From Kluyvera ascorbata_C (lineage in GTDB: Bacteria > Pseudomonadota > Gammaproteobacteria > Enterobacterales > Enterobacteriaceae), in contig NZ_JBIQOI010000010.1 of the NCBI RefSeq assembly GCF_044197065.1, positions 87,603 to 151,602 of the forward strand: a stretch of 64,000 nt of DNA, in the 5' to 3' direction. Below the pieces are notes generated by a model. That model had not been told where the DNA came from and did no database searches. It worked only from the letters and a program-made list of their open reading frames with translations. Positions 33,047 through 41,735 of this stretch are shown in pieces. The position numbers were made by a program, and so were the translations under genes. Positions within the stretch are counted from its first letter, which is position 1, and each line of letters begins with the position of its first letter.

Positions 33047-34228
33047 TTAGTGAGAAGCGCTCACCGCATGCTGGCGATGGCGGCTTACAAAGCCCAGAAC
33101 CAGACACATCACGAACACCACAGCGTACAGACCGTTGGCGGTGGTCAGCGCTGCCAGTGGGCCGCTGTGGGCAACGATAGGCCCGGTGACCACGAAGGTC
33201 AGCATGGTGCCAATGGTGCCGCAGGTCAGAACAAAGTTAACCAGTTTTGGTGAGGCGATTTTAGTCTGCAGCGAACCCAGCGTAATGATGGAGGTATAGA
33301 TAGCGCTGGAGAAGAAGCCCAGAGTCAGAATGAACCAGGCCAGGTGCTGCGGCTCGCCGTGGTTGAACAGGTACATCATCACGGTCGCGATACCGGCCAG
33401 AACGGTCAGGATACGCTGCAGGTCGAAGAAGCGCAGAATAAAGCTGAAGGCCCACATACCGAACATATAGGACATCCAGAAATCACTCACCAACTGGCCC
33501 GCGTCGTTCAGGCTCATGCCCAGACCTTTGGCGTATTCCGGTACCCAGGAGATGAAGCCCAGCTGACCCAGGATGTAGCACAGCGCAGCGATGGACAGGA
33601 ACAGCACGCCGATGCCCCATTTCTCTTTCACTACCGGCTGGTCGCTGGTTTGTGCTTTCTTGCCCAGAACCGGGAATTCGCAGCCCAGGGTCAGCACGAA
33701 GATAGCGACATAGATGAGGCCGATGCAGGCGTAAACCCAGTACCACTCAATCGTACGCGCCAGCAGCCAGGCGGCGAGCATTGGGAAGATCATCCCGGCC
33801 ATGCTGAAGAAGGAGTCGGTAAACAGCAGACGCGCGCCGCGCTGACGACCTTCATACATATGGGTGATCAGGAAAGTACCAATGGACATGGTGATACCGC
33901 TGACCAGGCCCAGCACGAACATCGCCGCAGAGAATAGCGCCAGGCTATGGCTGGTCATCAGCCCGATAACCGCTAATACCATCAAAATGAAGCCGAAACG
34001 CAGCTGAGTTTTCAGCGGGACGATTTCCATCAGCCAGGCATTGAGGAAAATAGAGATCAGGATCCCAGCGTTCAGGAAGGTAAAGGTGTTACTCATGCTG
34101 GAAACGGGCAGATTAAAGTAATCGGCGATATTTCCCATCACCATCCCGGTGACGATAACCAACGCACCGGTAAGGGCGTAGGAGAAGAAGCTGATCCATG
34201 TGAGCTTGGTACGATTGCTGTTAGTCAT
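33047..34228 (-). CDS. tsgA: TsgA, MFS-type transporter
   Basis: TsgA (YhfC) is a major-facilitator inner-membrane protein; the substrate is not established. The 393-residue product shows 12 hydrophobic helices, with LTWISFFSYALTGALVIVTG first and a duplicated six-helix layout. It lies upstream of nirB on the same strand, as in E. coli, and is divergent from ppiA. Membership of the TsgA family rests on sequence recall and position. Confidence 0.92.
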   Translation of the reverse strand: MTNSNRTKLTWISFFSYALTGALVIVTGMVMGNIADYFNLPVSSMSNTFTFLNAGILISIFLNAWLMEIVPLKTQLRFGFILMVLAVIGLMTSHSLALFSAAMFVLGLVSGITMSIGTFLITHMYEGRQRGARLLFTDSFFSMAGMIFPMLAAWLLARTIEWYWVYACIGLIYVAIFVLTLGCEFPVLGKKAQTSDQPVVKEKWGIGVLFLSIAALCYILGQLGFISWVPEYAKGLGMSLNDAGQLVSDFWMSYMFGMWAFSFILRFFDLQRILTVLAGIATVMMYLFNHGEPQHLAWFILTLGFFSSAIYTSIITLGSLQTKIASPKLVNFVLTCGTIGTMLTFVVTGPIVAHSGPLAALTTANGLYAVVFVMCLVLGFVSRHRQHAVSASH

Positions 34229-34349
34229 GACTGGCCTGTGAATAGTTGTGTAAAGCGCGTTGACTCTGCGCTGAGCGAGCAGATTTTAGACATAGGAGTG
34301 ATGCATTCATAGTTTTATTACGCAAATGCTCTCTTATTACATTTTTGAG

Positions 34350-34365
34350 TGTGATCTTGATCACA
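34350..34365. promoter_or_regulatory. Perfect CRP palindrome in the tsgA / ppiA gap
   Basis: TGTGATCTTGATCACA is a perfect TGTGA-N6-TCACA site and an almost complete palindrome. It lies about 140 bases upstream of ppiA and 120 upstream of divergent tsgA. E. coli ppiA is transcribed from several promoters controlled by cAMP-CRP, so ppiA is the likelier target; a CytR partner site was not resolved. Confidence 0.8.
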
Positions 34366-34506
34366 TAATGAAATCTGCACTTTATTACCCTGATCATTAT
34401 TAACCGTTTCAGTCACGTAAACTTTAGTAAAGCACTGGCCTGAGGGACTATCCCTCTTTAGAATCAAGCCACTTGCTTTCTCTACTGCACCGTTAAAGGA
34501 ATTCTC

Positions 34507-35073
34507 ATGCTCAAATCAACTCTGGCGGCCATGGCGGCTGTGTTTGCACTCTCTGCGCCCGTGGCTTTAGCAGCAACCAATAATCCCCACGTGCTGCTGA
34601 CGACTTCGGCGGGCAACATTGAGCTGCAGCTCGACAGCCAGAAAGCGCCGGTCTCCGTTGAAAACTTCCTGAACTACGTTAATAGCGGCTTTTATAACAA
34701 CACCACGTTCCACCGCGTGATCCCGGGCTTTATGGTTCAGGGCGGCGGCTTTAACGAACAGATGCAGCAGAAGCAGCCGAATCCACCGATCAAAAACGAA
34801 GCTGATAACGGCCTGCGTAATACCCGTGGCACTATCGCTATGGCGCGTACTGCTGATAAAGATAGCGCAACCAGCCAGTTCTTTATCAACGTGGCGGACA
34901 ACGCTTTCCTGGACCACGGCCAGCGTGACTTTGGCTACGCGGTATTTGGTAAAGTTGTGAAGGGGATGGATGTGGCAGACAAAATTGCCCAGGTGCCGAC
35001 CCACAACGTTGGTCCGTACCAGAACGTCCCTTCCAAACCGATTGTGATCCTGTCGGCGAAAGTCCTGCCGTAA
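34507..35073 (+). CDS. ppiA: Periplasmic peptidyl-prolyl isomerase A (cyclophilin)
   Basis: PpiA catalyses prolyl cis-trans isomerisation in the periplasm. The 188-residue product has a Sec signal peptide (about 1-23, AAMAAVFALSAPVALAA) and a cyclophilin domain with the active-site region TTFHRVIPGFMVQGGG, TRGTIAMARTADKDSATSQF and FFINVADNAFLDHG. It is two residues shorter than the E. coli protein. RBS AAAGGA precedes the ATG. Confidence 0.97.
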   Translation: MLKSTLAAMAAVFALSAPVALAATNNPHVLLTTSAGNIELQLDSQKAPVSVENFLNYVNSGFYNNTTFHRVIPGFMVQGGGFNEQMQQKQPNPPIKNEADNGLRNTRGTIAMARTADKDSATSQFFINVADNAFLDHGQRDFGYAVFGKVVKGMDVADKIAQVPTHNVGPYQNVPSKPIVILSAKVLP

Positions 35074-35159
35074 TCAGTACGGGGCGGCATCTGGCATGAG
35101 GCTGCCGTCCCGTCACTAAAGTTGGTAGAATGGCGGCAGATTGAATGACCGGAGCCGCC

Positions 35160-35723
35160 ATGATCCTGCTGATTGATAACTACGATTCCTTTACCTGGAA
35201 CCTCTACCAGTATTTCTGTGAGCTCGGTGCCAGCGTGACGGTTAAACGTAATGATGACATCACCCTTGATGACATCGACGCGCTCTCCCCAGACAAAATC
35301 GTGATTTCCCCGGGCCCCTGCACACCGGATGAAGCCGGTATCTCCCTTGATGTTATTCGCCGCTATGCGGGTAAAACACCGCTGCTTGGCGTCTGCTTAG
35401 GCCATCAGGCTATTGCTCAGGCATTCGGTGCGCGAATTGTTCGTGCCGAAAAAGTGATGCACGGCAAAACCTCGCCGATTACCCATCAGCAGCAGGGCGT
35501 GTTCCGCGGCCTGAATAATCCACTTACCGTGACGCGCTACCATTCACTGCTGATCGATCCCGCAACGTTGCCCGACTGCTTTGAAGTGACGGCCCGCAGC
35601 GAAACGGGTGAAATTATGGGTATCCGCCACCGTGAATGGGATCTGGAAGGGGTGCAGTTCCACCCGGAAAGCATTCTCAGCGAGCAGGGCCACGCGCTAC
35701 TGGCAAACTTCCTCACGCGATAG
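35160..35723 (+). CDS. pabA: Aminodeoxychorismate synthase, glutamine amidotransferase subunit
   Basis: PabA supplies ammonia from glutamine to PabB for 4-aminobenzoate and folate synthesis. The start is the ATG of MILLIDNYDSFTWNLYQYF (187 residues, as in E. coli), with GGAG at 35150-35153; five upstream in-frame codons are not supported. Class I amidotransferase signatures are the nucleophile elbow GVCLGHQ and the His-Glu pair in VQFHPESILSEQG. In E. coli fic and yhfG lie between ppiA and pabA; here only about 85 non-coding bases do. Confidence 0.97.
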   Translation: MILLIDNYDSFTWNLYQYFCELGASVTVKRNDDITLDDIDALSPDKIVISPGPCTPDEAGISLDVIRRYAGKTPLLGVCLGHQAIAQAFGARIVRAEKVMHGKTSPITHQQQGVFRGLNNPLTVTRYHSLLIDPATLPDCFEVTARSETGEIMGIRHREWDLEGVQFHPESILSEQGHALLANFLTR

Positions 35724-35807
35724 TAGTTGCCATGACGTGATTTTTTATGCATATTTTGTGGATAAATTCTCACAATCATTGCTTCATCGTTTGCAGAAGG
35801 GCATGAC

Positions 35808-37025
35808 ATGGAAACCAAACAACCTGCTATTACCCGCGCGACCTTCGATCAGGTCATTTTGCCAATCTATGCACCAGCGGAATTTATCCCGGTGAAGGGC
35901 AAGGGGAGCCGCGTGTGGGATCAGCAAGGCAAAGAGTACGTTGATTTCGCGGGCGGTATTGCGGTGACCGCGCTGGGCCACTGTCATCCTGCGCTGGTTG
36001 ATGCGCTGAAAACTCAGGGTGAAACGCTGTGGCACACCAGCAACGTCTTTACCAACGAACCGGCGCTGCGTCTGGGTCAGAAGCTGGTAGATGCGACCTT
36101 CGCCGAGCGCGTGGTGTTCATGAACTCCGGGACGGAAGCTAACGAAACCGCCTTTAAGCTGGCGCGCTACTATGCCTCTACCCGTCATAGCCCGTACAAA
36201 AGCAAAATCATCGCTTTCCATAATGCCTTCCACGGTCGTTCGCTGTTTACTGTCTCCGTTGGCGGGCAGCCGAAGTACTCCGACGGCTTTGGCCCGAAAC
36301 CTGCCGATATCGTCCACGTGCCGTTTAACGACCTGCACGCGGTGGAAGCGGTGATTGATGATCATACCTGCGCCATCGTGGTTGAGCCGATTCAGGGCGA
36401 AGGCGGCGTACTGGCAGCGACCCCTGAGTTCTTACAGGGCCTGCGCGCGCTGTGCGATAAGCATCAGGCGCTGTTGGTGTTTGATGAAGTGCAAAGCGGC
36501 ATGGGGCGTACCGGTTCGTTATTTGCCTACATGCACTATGGCGTGACGCCGGACATTCTCACCAGTGCTAAAGCGCTGGGCGGCGGTTTCCCGGTGAGCG
36601 CGATGCTGACCACCAATGAGATTGCCAGCGCGTTCCACGTTGGTTCGCACGGTTCTACCTACGGCGGTAACCCGCTGGCCTGCGCCGTTGCGGGCGCCGC
36701 GTTCGATATTATCAACACCCAGGAAGTCCTGAACGGCGTGAACGCCAAGCGCGAGCGCTTTGTGCAGCACCTTCAGCATATCAATGCAAAGTACGACGTC
36801 TTTAGCGACGTGCGCGGTATGGGCCTGCTGATTGGCGCGGCGCTGAACGAGAAATACAAAGGCCGGGCGCGTGATTTCCTCTACGCCGCGGCGGACGTTG
36901 GCGTGATGGTCCTGAATGCCGGGCCGGACGTGATGCGTTTTGCGCCATCGCTGGTGGTGGAAGAAGTGGATATCGACGAAGGGATGCAGCGCTTCGCTCA
37001 GGCGGTCGCTAAAATCGTTAGCTAG
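35808..37025 (+). CDS. argD: Acetylornithine/succinyldiaminopimelate aminotransferase
   Basis: ArgD is a PLP-dependent class III aminotransferase acting in arginine and in lysine/DAP biosynthesis. The 405-residue product shows the PLP phosphate-binding FMNSGTEANETAFKLARYY, the cofactor-stacking AFHNAFHGRS, the Asp of LLVFDEVQSGMGRTG and the Schiff-base lysine in TSAKALGGGFP. Its stop overlaps the convergent yhfK stop by eight bases. Confidence 0.96.
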   Translation: METKQPAITRATFDQVILPIYAPAEFIPVKGKGSRVWDQQGKEYVDFAGGIAVTALGHCHPALVDALKTQGETLWHTSNVFTNEPALRLGQKLVDATFAERVVFMNSGTEANETAFKLARYYASTRHSPYKSKIIAFHNAFHGRSLFTVSVGGQPKYSDGFGPKPADIVHVPFNDLHAVEAVIDDHTCAIVVEPIQGEGGVLAATPEFLQGLRALCDKHQALLVFDEVQSGMGRTGSLFAYMHYGVTPDILTSAKALGGGFPVSAMLTTNEIASAFHVGSHGSTYGGNPLACAVAGAAFDIINTQEVLNGVNAKRERFVQHLQHINAKYDVFSDVRGMGLLIGAALNEKYKGRARDFLYAAADVGVMVLNAGPDVMRFAPSLVVEEVDIDEGMQRFAQAVAKIVS

Positions 37026-39093
37026 CCCGCCGTTTTAACCAGCCTCCATGACGGGGGCGCTGTCGCCAGGCCACCGACGAGATGGTGTGCATAGTGCTCA
37101 GATGCCCCAGAATACGCTGAAGATGCTGTTCCATGGTGCTTAACGGACCATGGGACAGCGTGTCCGGCGATTCCATAATATTCACCTCACCGCTGCTTCC
37201 CGCCTCATCGTACTCCAGACGCTGCTGACAGCGCTGAAGAGCAACTTCGCAGGATTCCAGATACTGCTGCGCGAGATCCGGCGTCAGCATGTTGTGCTCG
37301 CGCGCTAGCGTCGTCATGGCGTTGATGTGCTCGACGATAAACTGACTATGGGTGACCCACAGCTTCATATCTTCCAGATAACGCGAGTTAAAGCCAGGCT
37401 CCTGCATGGCCTGGTTGAGCGTGTTGTAGAGCGTGTTGTGCGCCTGGTTCACGCGCATCCGCTGATAGGCCAGCTTCGGTGCCTGCGGGTCGGGGCTCAG
37501 GATAAGACGAATAGCCTCCTGGTCGGCTTCCAACGCCGCCTGGGCGTTTTGTCGAAGTTGACCGCTCTGCCACTGTGGCCACAGCCAGATCATCCCGCCA
37601 AAGGCAATCAGGCAGCCGATGATGGTGTCGATAAAGCGCGCGACGATAAACTGCTCGCCGTTCAGCGTCAGAATTTGCAGGGTATATACCGCGGTGATGG
37701 TAAAGCCGACGGTGGCCCAGCCGTAGTGACGACGGATAATCAGGTAGCTCCCCAACGTGACGATCAGCATGCCCGATAACGCTAGCCCTTCTGAGGTGTG
37801 GAAGTGCAGGACGACGGCGGCAATCACTAACCCCGCCAGCGTGCCCGCCGCACGATGGAAAATACGCACGCGGGTCGCGCCATAGCCGTTTTGCGTGACC
37901 AGCAGCACCGTCATCAGGATCCAGTAAGGCTTCGGCAGATGCAGCGCGGCACCCATCAGGCTGGCGATGCTGAGCATTACGCTGAGTCGAGCGGCATTAC
38001 GCAGCGCCGGGGATTTCAGCGACAGATAGCTTTTAAGCGCTGCGAATAGCGGTAGACGTCGCTGTTTATCGGCCATCAGGTTGCGCGGGTAGAGCGGTCG
38101 CTGAGAGCGTAGCACGCGGGCGATGCGGCTGAAGTGCCATGCGCAAAACTGGCCGACCGGGTTGTCTGGATGCTGGTCGGCGATTTTCTCCAGCGCGCCT
38201 ATTTGTTTATCCATATTGAAGCGGGTGGGGTAGCGGTGATAGAGAATATCGTCCGCCAGTACCCTCAGGCGCGCCGCAACGGTCTGGGCGTTCCAGCGGA
38301 TCACCGCTTCGGCGTGGCTGCGTTCAACCAGCTTTTGTACCTCTTCGGGCTGGTGCAGGCTGACAGAGATATGTTCCTGTAAATCGAGCCCCACCTGGAA
38401 GGCGCGCAGCAGGCGCTTGTAATCGTTATGCTGGTTAGCCGCAAGCATGTGCAACTGCTGATAGCATTGGGAAATCAGATCCACCACTTTCTGCTGGCGA
38501 GTCAGCAACGGCGGCAGCGCGGTGCCCGGGTCGGTATGCTGCGTCAGCAGGCTATATTTCGCTTCACAGTATTCGGCGAGCTGGCGGTAAAGCAAGCTCA
38601 GTGATTCCCGCAGCGGCTGTTCGCGCCACATCCAGAACCACCACCAGTTAAATACTCCGTACCACAGCGTACCCAGCGCGTAGAGCAGCAAGGGCTCCCA
38701 GATGGGCATATTTCCCGCAAGGCTTAGGGTAAAGATAGACGCGATGAGCGAGGCGGGTAGTAGCCGCCCGTGCAGCGCGCTGATTTCCGCCGTAACGCCC
38801 AGCAGCAGCGCCAGCCCGGTGAGAATCAACGGCAAGGGGATGTCGCGCGCCAACAACAGCTGAACGGCAAGACTGCATCCGGCGAACAGACAGCCACCGA
38901 TAATCAGGCGTTTAAAGAAGCGCTTATGCGGAGTGTCGAGACCGGCGATATTGCAGCAGGCGGGCACCAATGAAAACAGCAAACCCTGCTGGAGATGGCC
39001 GAGCAGAAGTCCGATAGCAACCGGCAGACATAACACCAGCGTTTGCCGCAGTGCATAGTTGACTTCCGGGTGGTAAATCAGCCTGCGCCACAT
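37018..39093 (-). CDS. yhfK: YhfK, FUSC-family inner-membrane protein
   Basis: YhfK is a fusaric-acid-resistance (FUSC)-like protein of unknown substrate. The 691 residues show two blocks of membrane helices (about 15-150 and 380-500), each followed by a mostly helical cytoplasmic domain. This duplicated layout is typical of the family (compare YccS). FUSC motifs include LHLPKPYWILMTVLLVTQNG and RVFHRAAGTLAG-like RVRIFHRAAGTLAG. It lies downstream of crp beyond a terminator. Confidence 0.92.
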   Translation of the reverse strand: MWRRLIYHPEVNYALRQTLVLCLPVAIGLLLGHLQQGLLFSLVPACCNIAGLDTPHKRFFKRLIIGGCLFAGCSLAVQLLLARDIPLPLILTGLALLLGVTAEISALHGRLLPASLIASIFTLSLAGNMPIWEPLLLYALGTLWYGVFNWWWFWMWREQPLRESLSLLYRQLAEYCEAKYSLLTQHTDPGTALPPLLTRQQKVVDLISQCYQQLHMLAANQHNDYKRLLRAFQVGLDLQEHISVSLHQPEEVQKLVERSHAEAVIRWNAQTVAARLRVLADDILYHRYPTRFNMDKQIGALEKIADQHPDNPVGQFCAWHFSRIARVLRSQRPLYPRNLMADKQRRLPLFAALKSYLSLKSPALRNAARLSVMLSIASLMGAALHLPKPYWILMTVLLVTQNGYGATRVRIFHRAAGTLAGLVIAAVVLHFHTSEGLALSGMLIVTLGSYLIIRRHYGWATVGFTITAVYTLQILTLNGEQFIVARFIDTIIGCLIAFGGMIWLWPQWQSGQLRQNAQAALEADQEAIRLILSPDPQAPKLAYQRMRVNQAHNTLYNTLNQAMQEPGFNSRYLEDMKLWVTHSQFIVEHINAMTTLAREHNMLTPDLAQQYLESCEVALQRCQQRLEYDEAGSSGEVNIMESPDTLSHGPLSTMEQHLQRILGHLSTMHTISSVAWRQRPRHGGWLKRRAS

Positions 39094-39106
39094 AGGGGGA
39101 AAAACA

Positions 39107-39140
39107 AAAATGGCGTATTGCTTTTACAATACGCCATTTT
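39107..39140. terminator. Intrinsic terminator after crp
   Basis: AAAATGGCGTATTG and CAATACGCCATTTT form a perfect 14-pair stem around a six-base loop, flanked on the minus-strand downstream side by TTTTTGTTTTT. It lies just beyond the crp stop and separates crp from yhfK. Confidence 0.92.
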
Positions 39141-39148
39141 GGGCCGGA

Positions 39149-39781
39149 TTAGCGGGTACCGTAAACGACAATGGTTTTGCCGTGTGCGGAGATCAGGTTC
39201 TGATCTTCCAGCATTTTCAGAATACGGCCCACGGTTTCACGGGAGCAGCCAACGATCTGACCAATTTCCTGACGGGTGATTTTGATCTGCATACCGTCTG
39301 GGTGGGTCATGGCGTCAGGCTGTTTAGCCAGGTTCAGCAGGGTCTGAGCGATACGACCGGTTACGTCCAGGAAGGCCAGGTTACCCACTTTTTCAGAGGT
39401 GACCTGCAGACGACGCGCCATCTGAGAAGAGAGACGCATCAGAATGTCCGGGTTAACCTGGATCAGCTGACGGAATTTTTTATAAGAGATTTCAGCAACT
39501 TCACAAGCGGTTTTTGCTCGTACCCATGCGCTGCGTTCCTGGCCTTCTTCGAACAGGCCCAGCTCGCCGATAAAATCGCCCTGGTTGAGGTAAGAGAGGA
39601 TCATCTCTTTGCCTTCTTCGTCCTTGATGAGTACAGCCACGGAGCCTTTTACGATGTAATACAGCGTCTCTGCTTTTTCACCCTGGTGAATCAGCGTGCT
39701 CTTCGATGGGTACTTATGAATATGGCAATGAGACAAGAACCATTCGAGAGTAGGGTCTGTTTGCGGTTTGCCAAGCACCAT
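39149..39781 (-). CDS. crp: cAMP receptor protein CRP
   Basis: CRP is the global cAMP-dependent transcription regulator. The 210-residue product matches E. coli CRP throughout: an N-terminal cyclic-nucleotide domain (FIGELGLFEEGQERSAWVRA, with the cAMP-binding Glu and Arg), a dimerisation helix, and a C-terminal winged helix with recognition helix CSRETVGRILKML. Candidate CRP sites in this window (nirB/ppiA/pckA regions) would be its targets. Confidence 0.99.
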   Translation of the reverse strand: MVLGKPQTDPTLEWFLSHCHIHKYPSKSTLIHQGEKAETLYYIVKGSVAVLIKDEEGKEMILSYLNQGDFIGELGLFEEGQERSAWVRAKTACEVAEISYKKFRQLIQVNPDILMRLSSQMARRLQVTSEKVGNLAFLDVTGRIAQTLLNLAKQPDAMTHPDGMQIKITRQEIGQIVGCSRETVGRILKMLEDQNLISAHGKTIVVYGTR

Positions 39782-40085
39782 GCGCGGTTATCCTCTGTTA
39801 TAAGCTCTTCCCAGCGGCAAAAACATTGCAGCCACTGGTTGCAATAGTATCCTTCCCGTTACCTGGGAAGTCGGCTGTCGAATAGGGTCGCAGCCTGTAA
39901 TGTGATGTCCTCTGCATACATGCAGTACGTTTATGTATTACCGTAGCATCCCGACTGTTTTAGCATAGCTTTAGCCGTGTGTCTCCTGGTGTCTCGCTTC
40001 AGCATGACGGCGATCGCCTTCCATTGCGAGAATTGTTATGTGCGCGTAATCTGAGAAGAAAATTGCAACCTGGGAGTTAAATATT
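39782..40085. other. Divergent crp / yhfA promoter region
   Basis: This 304-base gap holds the promoters of divergent crp and yhfA. The stretch around 39895-39920 reads, on the minus strand, TGCAGAGGACATCACATTAC, very similar to the autoregulatory CRP site of the E. coli crp gene; its TCACA half is intact and the other half is weak. GCTTATAACAGAGGATAACC just before crp also resembles the E. coli leader. No gene is seen here. Confidence 0.6.
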
Positions 40086-40490
40086 ATGCAAGCACGTGTG
40101 AAATGGGTTGAAGGGTTAACCTTCCTCGGTGAGTCTGCTTCTGGCCACCAAATTTTGATGGACGGTAACTCTGGCGATAAAGCGCCGAGCCCGATGGAAG
40201 TCGTGCTGATGGCCGCCGGTGGTTGCAGTGCGATTGACGTTGTTTCTATCCTGCAAAAAGGTCGCAATGACGTGACCGACTGCGAAGTGAAGCTCACCTC
40301 TGAGCGCCGTGAAGAAGCGCCTCGTCTGTTTACGCACATTAACCTGCACTTTATCGTCACCGGTAAAGATCTGAAGGATGCGGCGGTATCGCGTGCGGTG
40401 GATCTGTCTGCTGAGAAATACTGCTCGGTGGCGCTGATGCTCGAAAAAGCGGTGAATATCACTCACTCTTACGAAGTGATCGAAGGCTGA
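40086..40490 (+). CDS. yhfA: OsmC-family protein YhfA
   Basis: YhfA belongs to the OsmC/Ohr superfamily, whose members include thiol peroxidases; its own activity is not established. The 134-residue product keeps the OsmC core with a conserved cysteine in LMAAGGCSAIDVVSILQKG and a second in AEKYCSVALMLEKAV, the pair that acts as redox centre in the family. It is divergent from crp and is followed by a REP pair. Confidence 0.94.
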   Translation: MQARVKWVEGLTFLGESASGHQILMDGNSGDKAPSPMEVVLMAAGGCSAIDVVSILQKGRNDVTDCEVKLTSERREEAPRLFTHINLHFIVTGKDLKDAAVSRAVDLSAEKYCSVALMLEKAVNITHSYEVIEG

Positions 40491-40503
40491 TTACATGCCA
40501 GAC

Positions 40504-40574
40504 GTAGCCCGGCCGAACGCAGTGACGCCGGGGTCATTCCCGGAGTCGGTACTAGCGCACCTCGTCCGGGCTAC
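40504..40574. repeat. REP element pair between yhfA and prkB
   Basis: GTAGCCCGGCCGAACGCAGT and the inverted CACCTCGTCCGGGCTAC enclose a CCGGGG/TCCCGG core. The unit fills the gap between convergent yhfA and prkB and is the only candidate transcript end there. Confidence 0.8.
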
Positions 40575-40586
40575 CTGGTCTTGATG

Positions 40587-41450
40587 CTATTTCCTGCCTT
40601 CCATCAGCCGCTGCACCAGCGGCGTCATGATTAATTCCATTGCCAGCACCATTTTCCCACCGGGAACGACCAGCGTATTCATATGTGAGATGAATGACCC
40701 CTGCAACATGGCCAGTAGCCATGGGAAGTCGATGTGGTCGAGATTACGGAAGTGAATCACCACGAAACTCTCGTCCAGTGACGGAATGCTTTTGGCTGCA
40801 AACGGGTTAGAGGTATCGACCGTTGGCACGCGCTGGAAGTTGATGTGGGTGCGTGAGAACTGTGGGGTGATGAAGTTGATATAGTCTTCCATCGAACGCA
40901 CCACGGAATCCATCACCGCTTCGCGAGAGTGGCCGCGCTCGCTGGTGTCGCGGATCATCTTCTGGATCCACTCCAGGTTAACAATCGGTACTACGCCAAC
41001 CAGCAGATCAACATGCCGTGCGACGTCGTGCTGCGGGGTGACGACGCCGCCGTGCAGCCCTTCATAAAACAGCACATCGGTCGGTTCCGGCAGCGGCTGC
41101 CACGGCGTAAATGTGCCTGGCACCTGGTTCCACGGCACCGCTTCGTCATAGGTATGCAGGTATTTGCGTGACTTCCCCTGTCCGTTCAGGCCGTAGTCGC
41201 GGAAAGTCTGTTCCAGCAGACCAAAGTCGTTGGCATCCGGGCCGAAATAGCTGATGTGGCGGCCAAGGTCGCGGGCCTTACGGATAGCCATATCCATTTC
41301 CGGACGGGTATAGCGGTGAAAGCTGTCGCCTTCAACTTCCGCCGCGCGCAGGTTGAGCTGAGCAAAAATTTTACGAAACGCGAGGCTGGTGGTGGTGGTT
41401 CCCGCTCCGCTGGAGCCGGTAACGGCAATAACCGGATGTTTGGCAGACAT
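40587..41450 (-). CDS. prkB: Phosphoribulokinase-like protein PrkB
   Basis: PrkB is annotated as a probable phosphoribulokinase; its physiological substrate in enterobacteria is unproven because there is no Calvin cycle. The start is the ATG of MSAKHPVIAVTGSSGAGTTT (287 residues). The P-loop is GSSGAGTTTT, followed by VEGDSFHRYTRPEMD and VLFYEGLHGGVVTPQ, typical of the family. It is downstream of yheU and yheT on the same strand. Confidence 0.92.
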   Translation of the reverse strand: MSAKHPVIAVTGSSGAGTTTTSLAFRKIFAQLNLRAAEVEGDSFHRYTRPEMDMAIRKARDLGRHISYFGPDANDFGLLEQTFRDYGLNGQGKSRKYLHTYDEAVPWNQVPGTFTPWQPLPEPTDVLFYEGLHGGVVTPQHDVARHVDLLVGVVPIVNLEWIQKMIRDTSERGHSREAVMDSVVRSMEDYINFITPQFSRTHINFQRVPTVDTSNPFAAKSIPSLDESFVVIHFRNLDHIDFPWLLAMLQGSFISHMNTLVVPGGKMVLAMELIMTPLVQRLMEGRK

Positions 41451-41516
41451 GCGAATAACTCCCTGAACAGACGACAACGGAAGCAGGGTAAAATGCTTCC
41501 TGTCGTTAGAGTATAG

Positions 41517-41735
41517 TTAACCGCGAAATTGGTTACGGGGCATGATGTTGACGGTCTCGTGAAGCTCAGACCAGACCAGCACCGCTTCGCCTGTTTGTAG
41601 CTGGTGTTTGACGTCGGCGACCTTTTGCGCAAGTGAACGTTCATATTCACCATAATCAGTGCCTTCGCGCAAGACAAAGCTTTCAATCAGGTTATCCAGC
41701 GTCTCCGGGTCGATATCCTGCCAGGGAATTATCAT
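41517..41735 (-). CDS. yheU: UPF0270 protein YheU
   Basis: YheU is a small conserved protein of unknown function. The start is the ATG of MIIPWQDIDPETLDNLIESF (72 residues, as in E. coli); the open frame extends 18 codons further into yheT. The conserved LREGTDYGEYERSL and AVLVWSELHETVNI segments identify the family. It overlaps yheT by four bases. Confidence 0.93.
   Translation of the reverse strand: MIIPWQDIDPETLDNLIESFVLREGTDYGEYERSLAQKVADVKHQLQTGEAVLVWSELHETVNIMPRNQFRG

Noticed and set aside
40587..41450. PrkB considered as evidence of a Calvin cycle
   Set aside because: No RubisCO or other Calvin gene is nearby, and the gene is conserved in this place in non-autotrophic enterobacteria; its substrate remains unknown.
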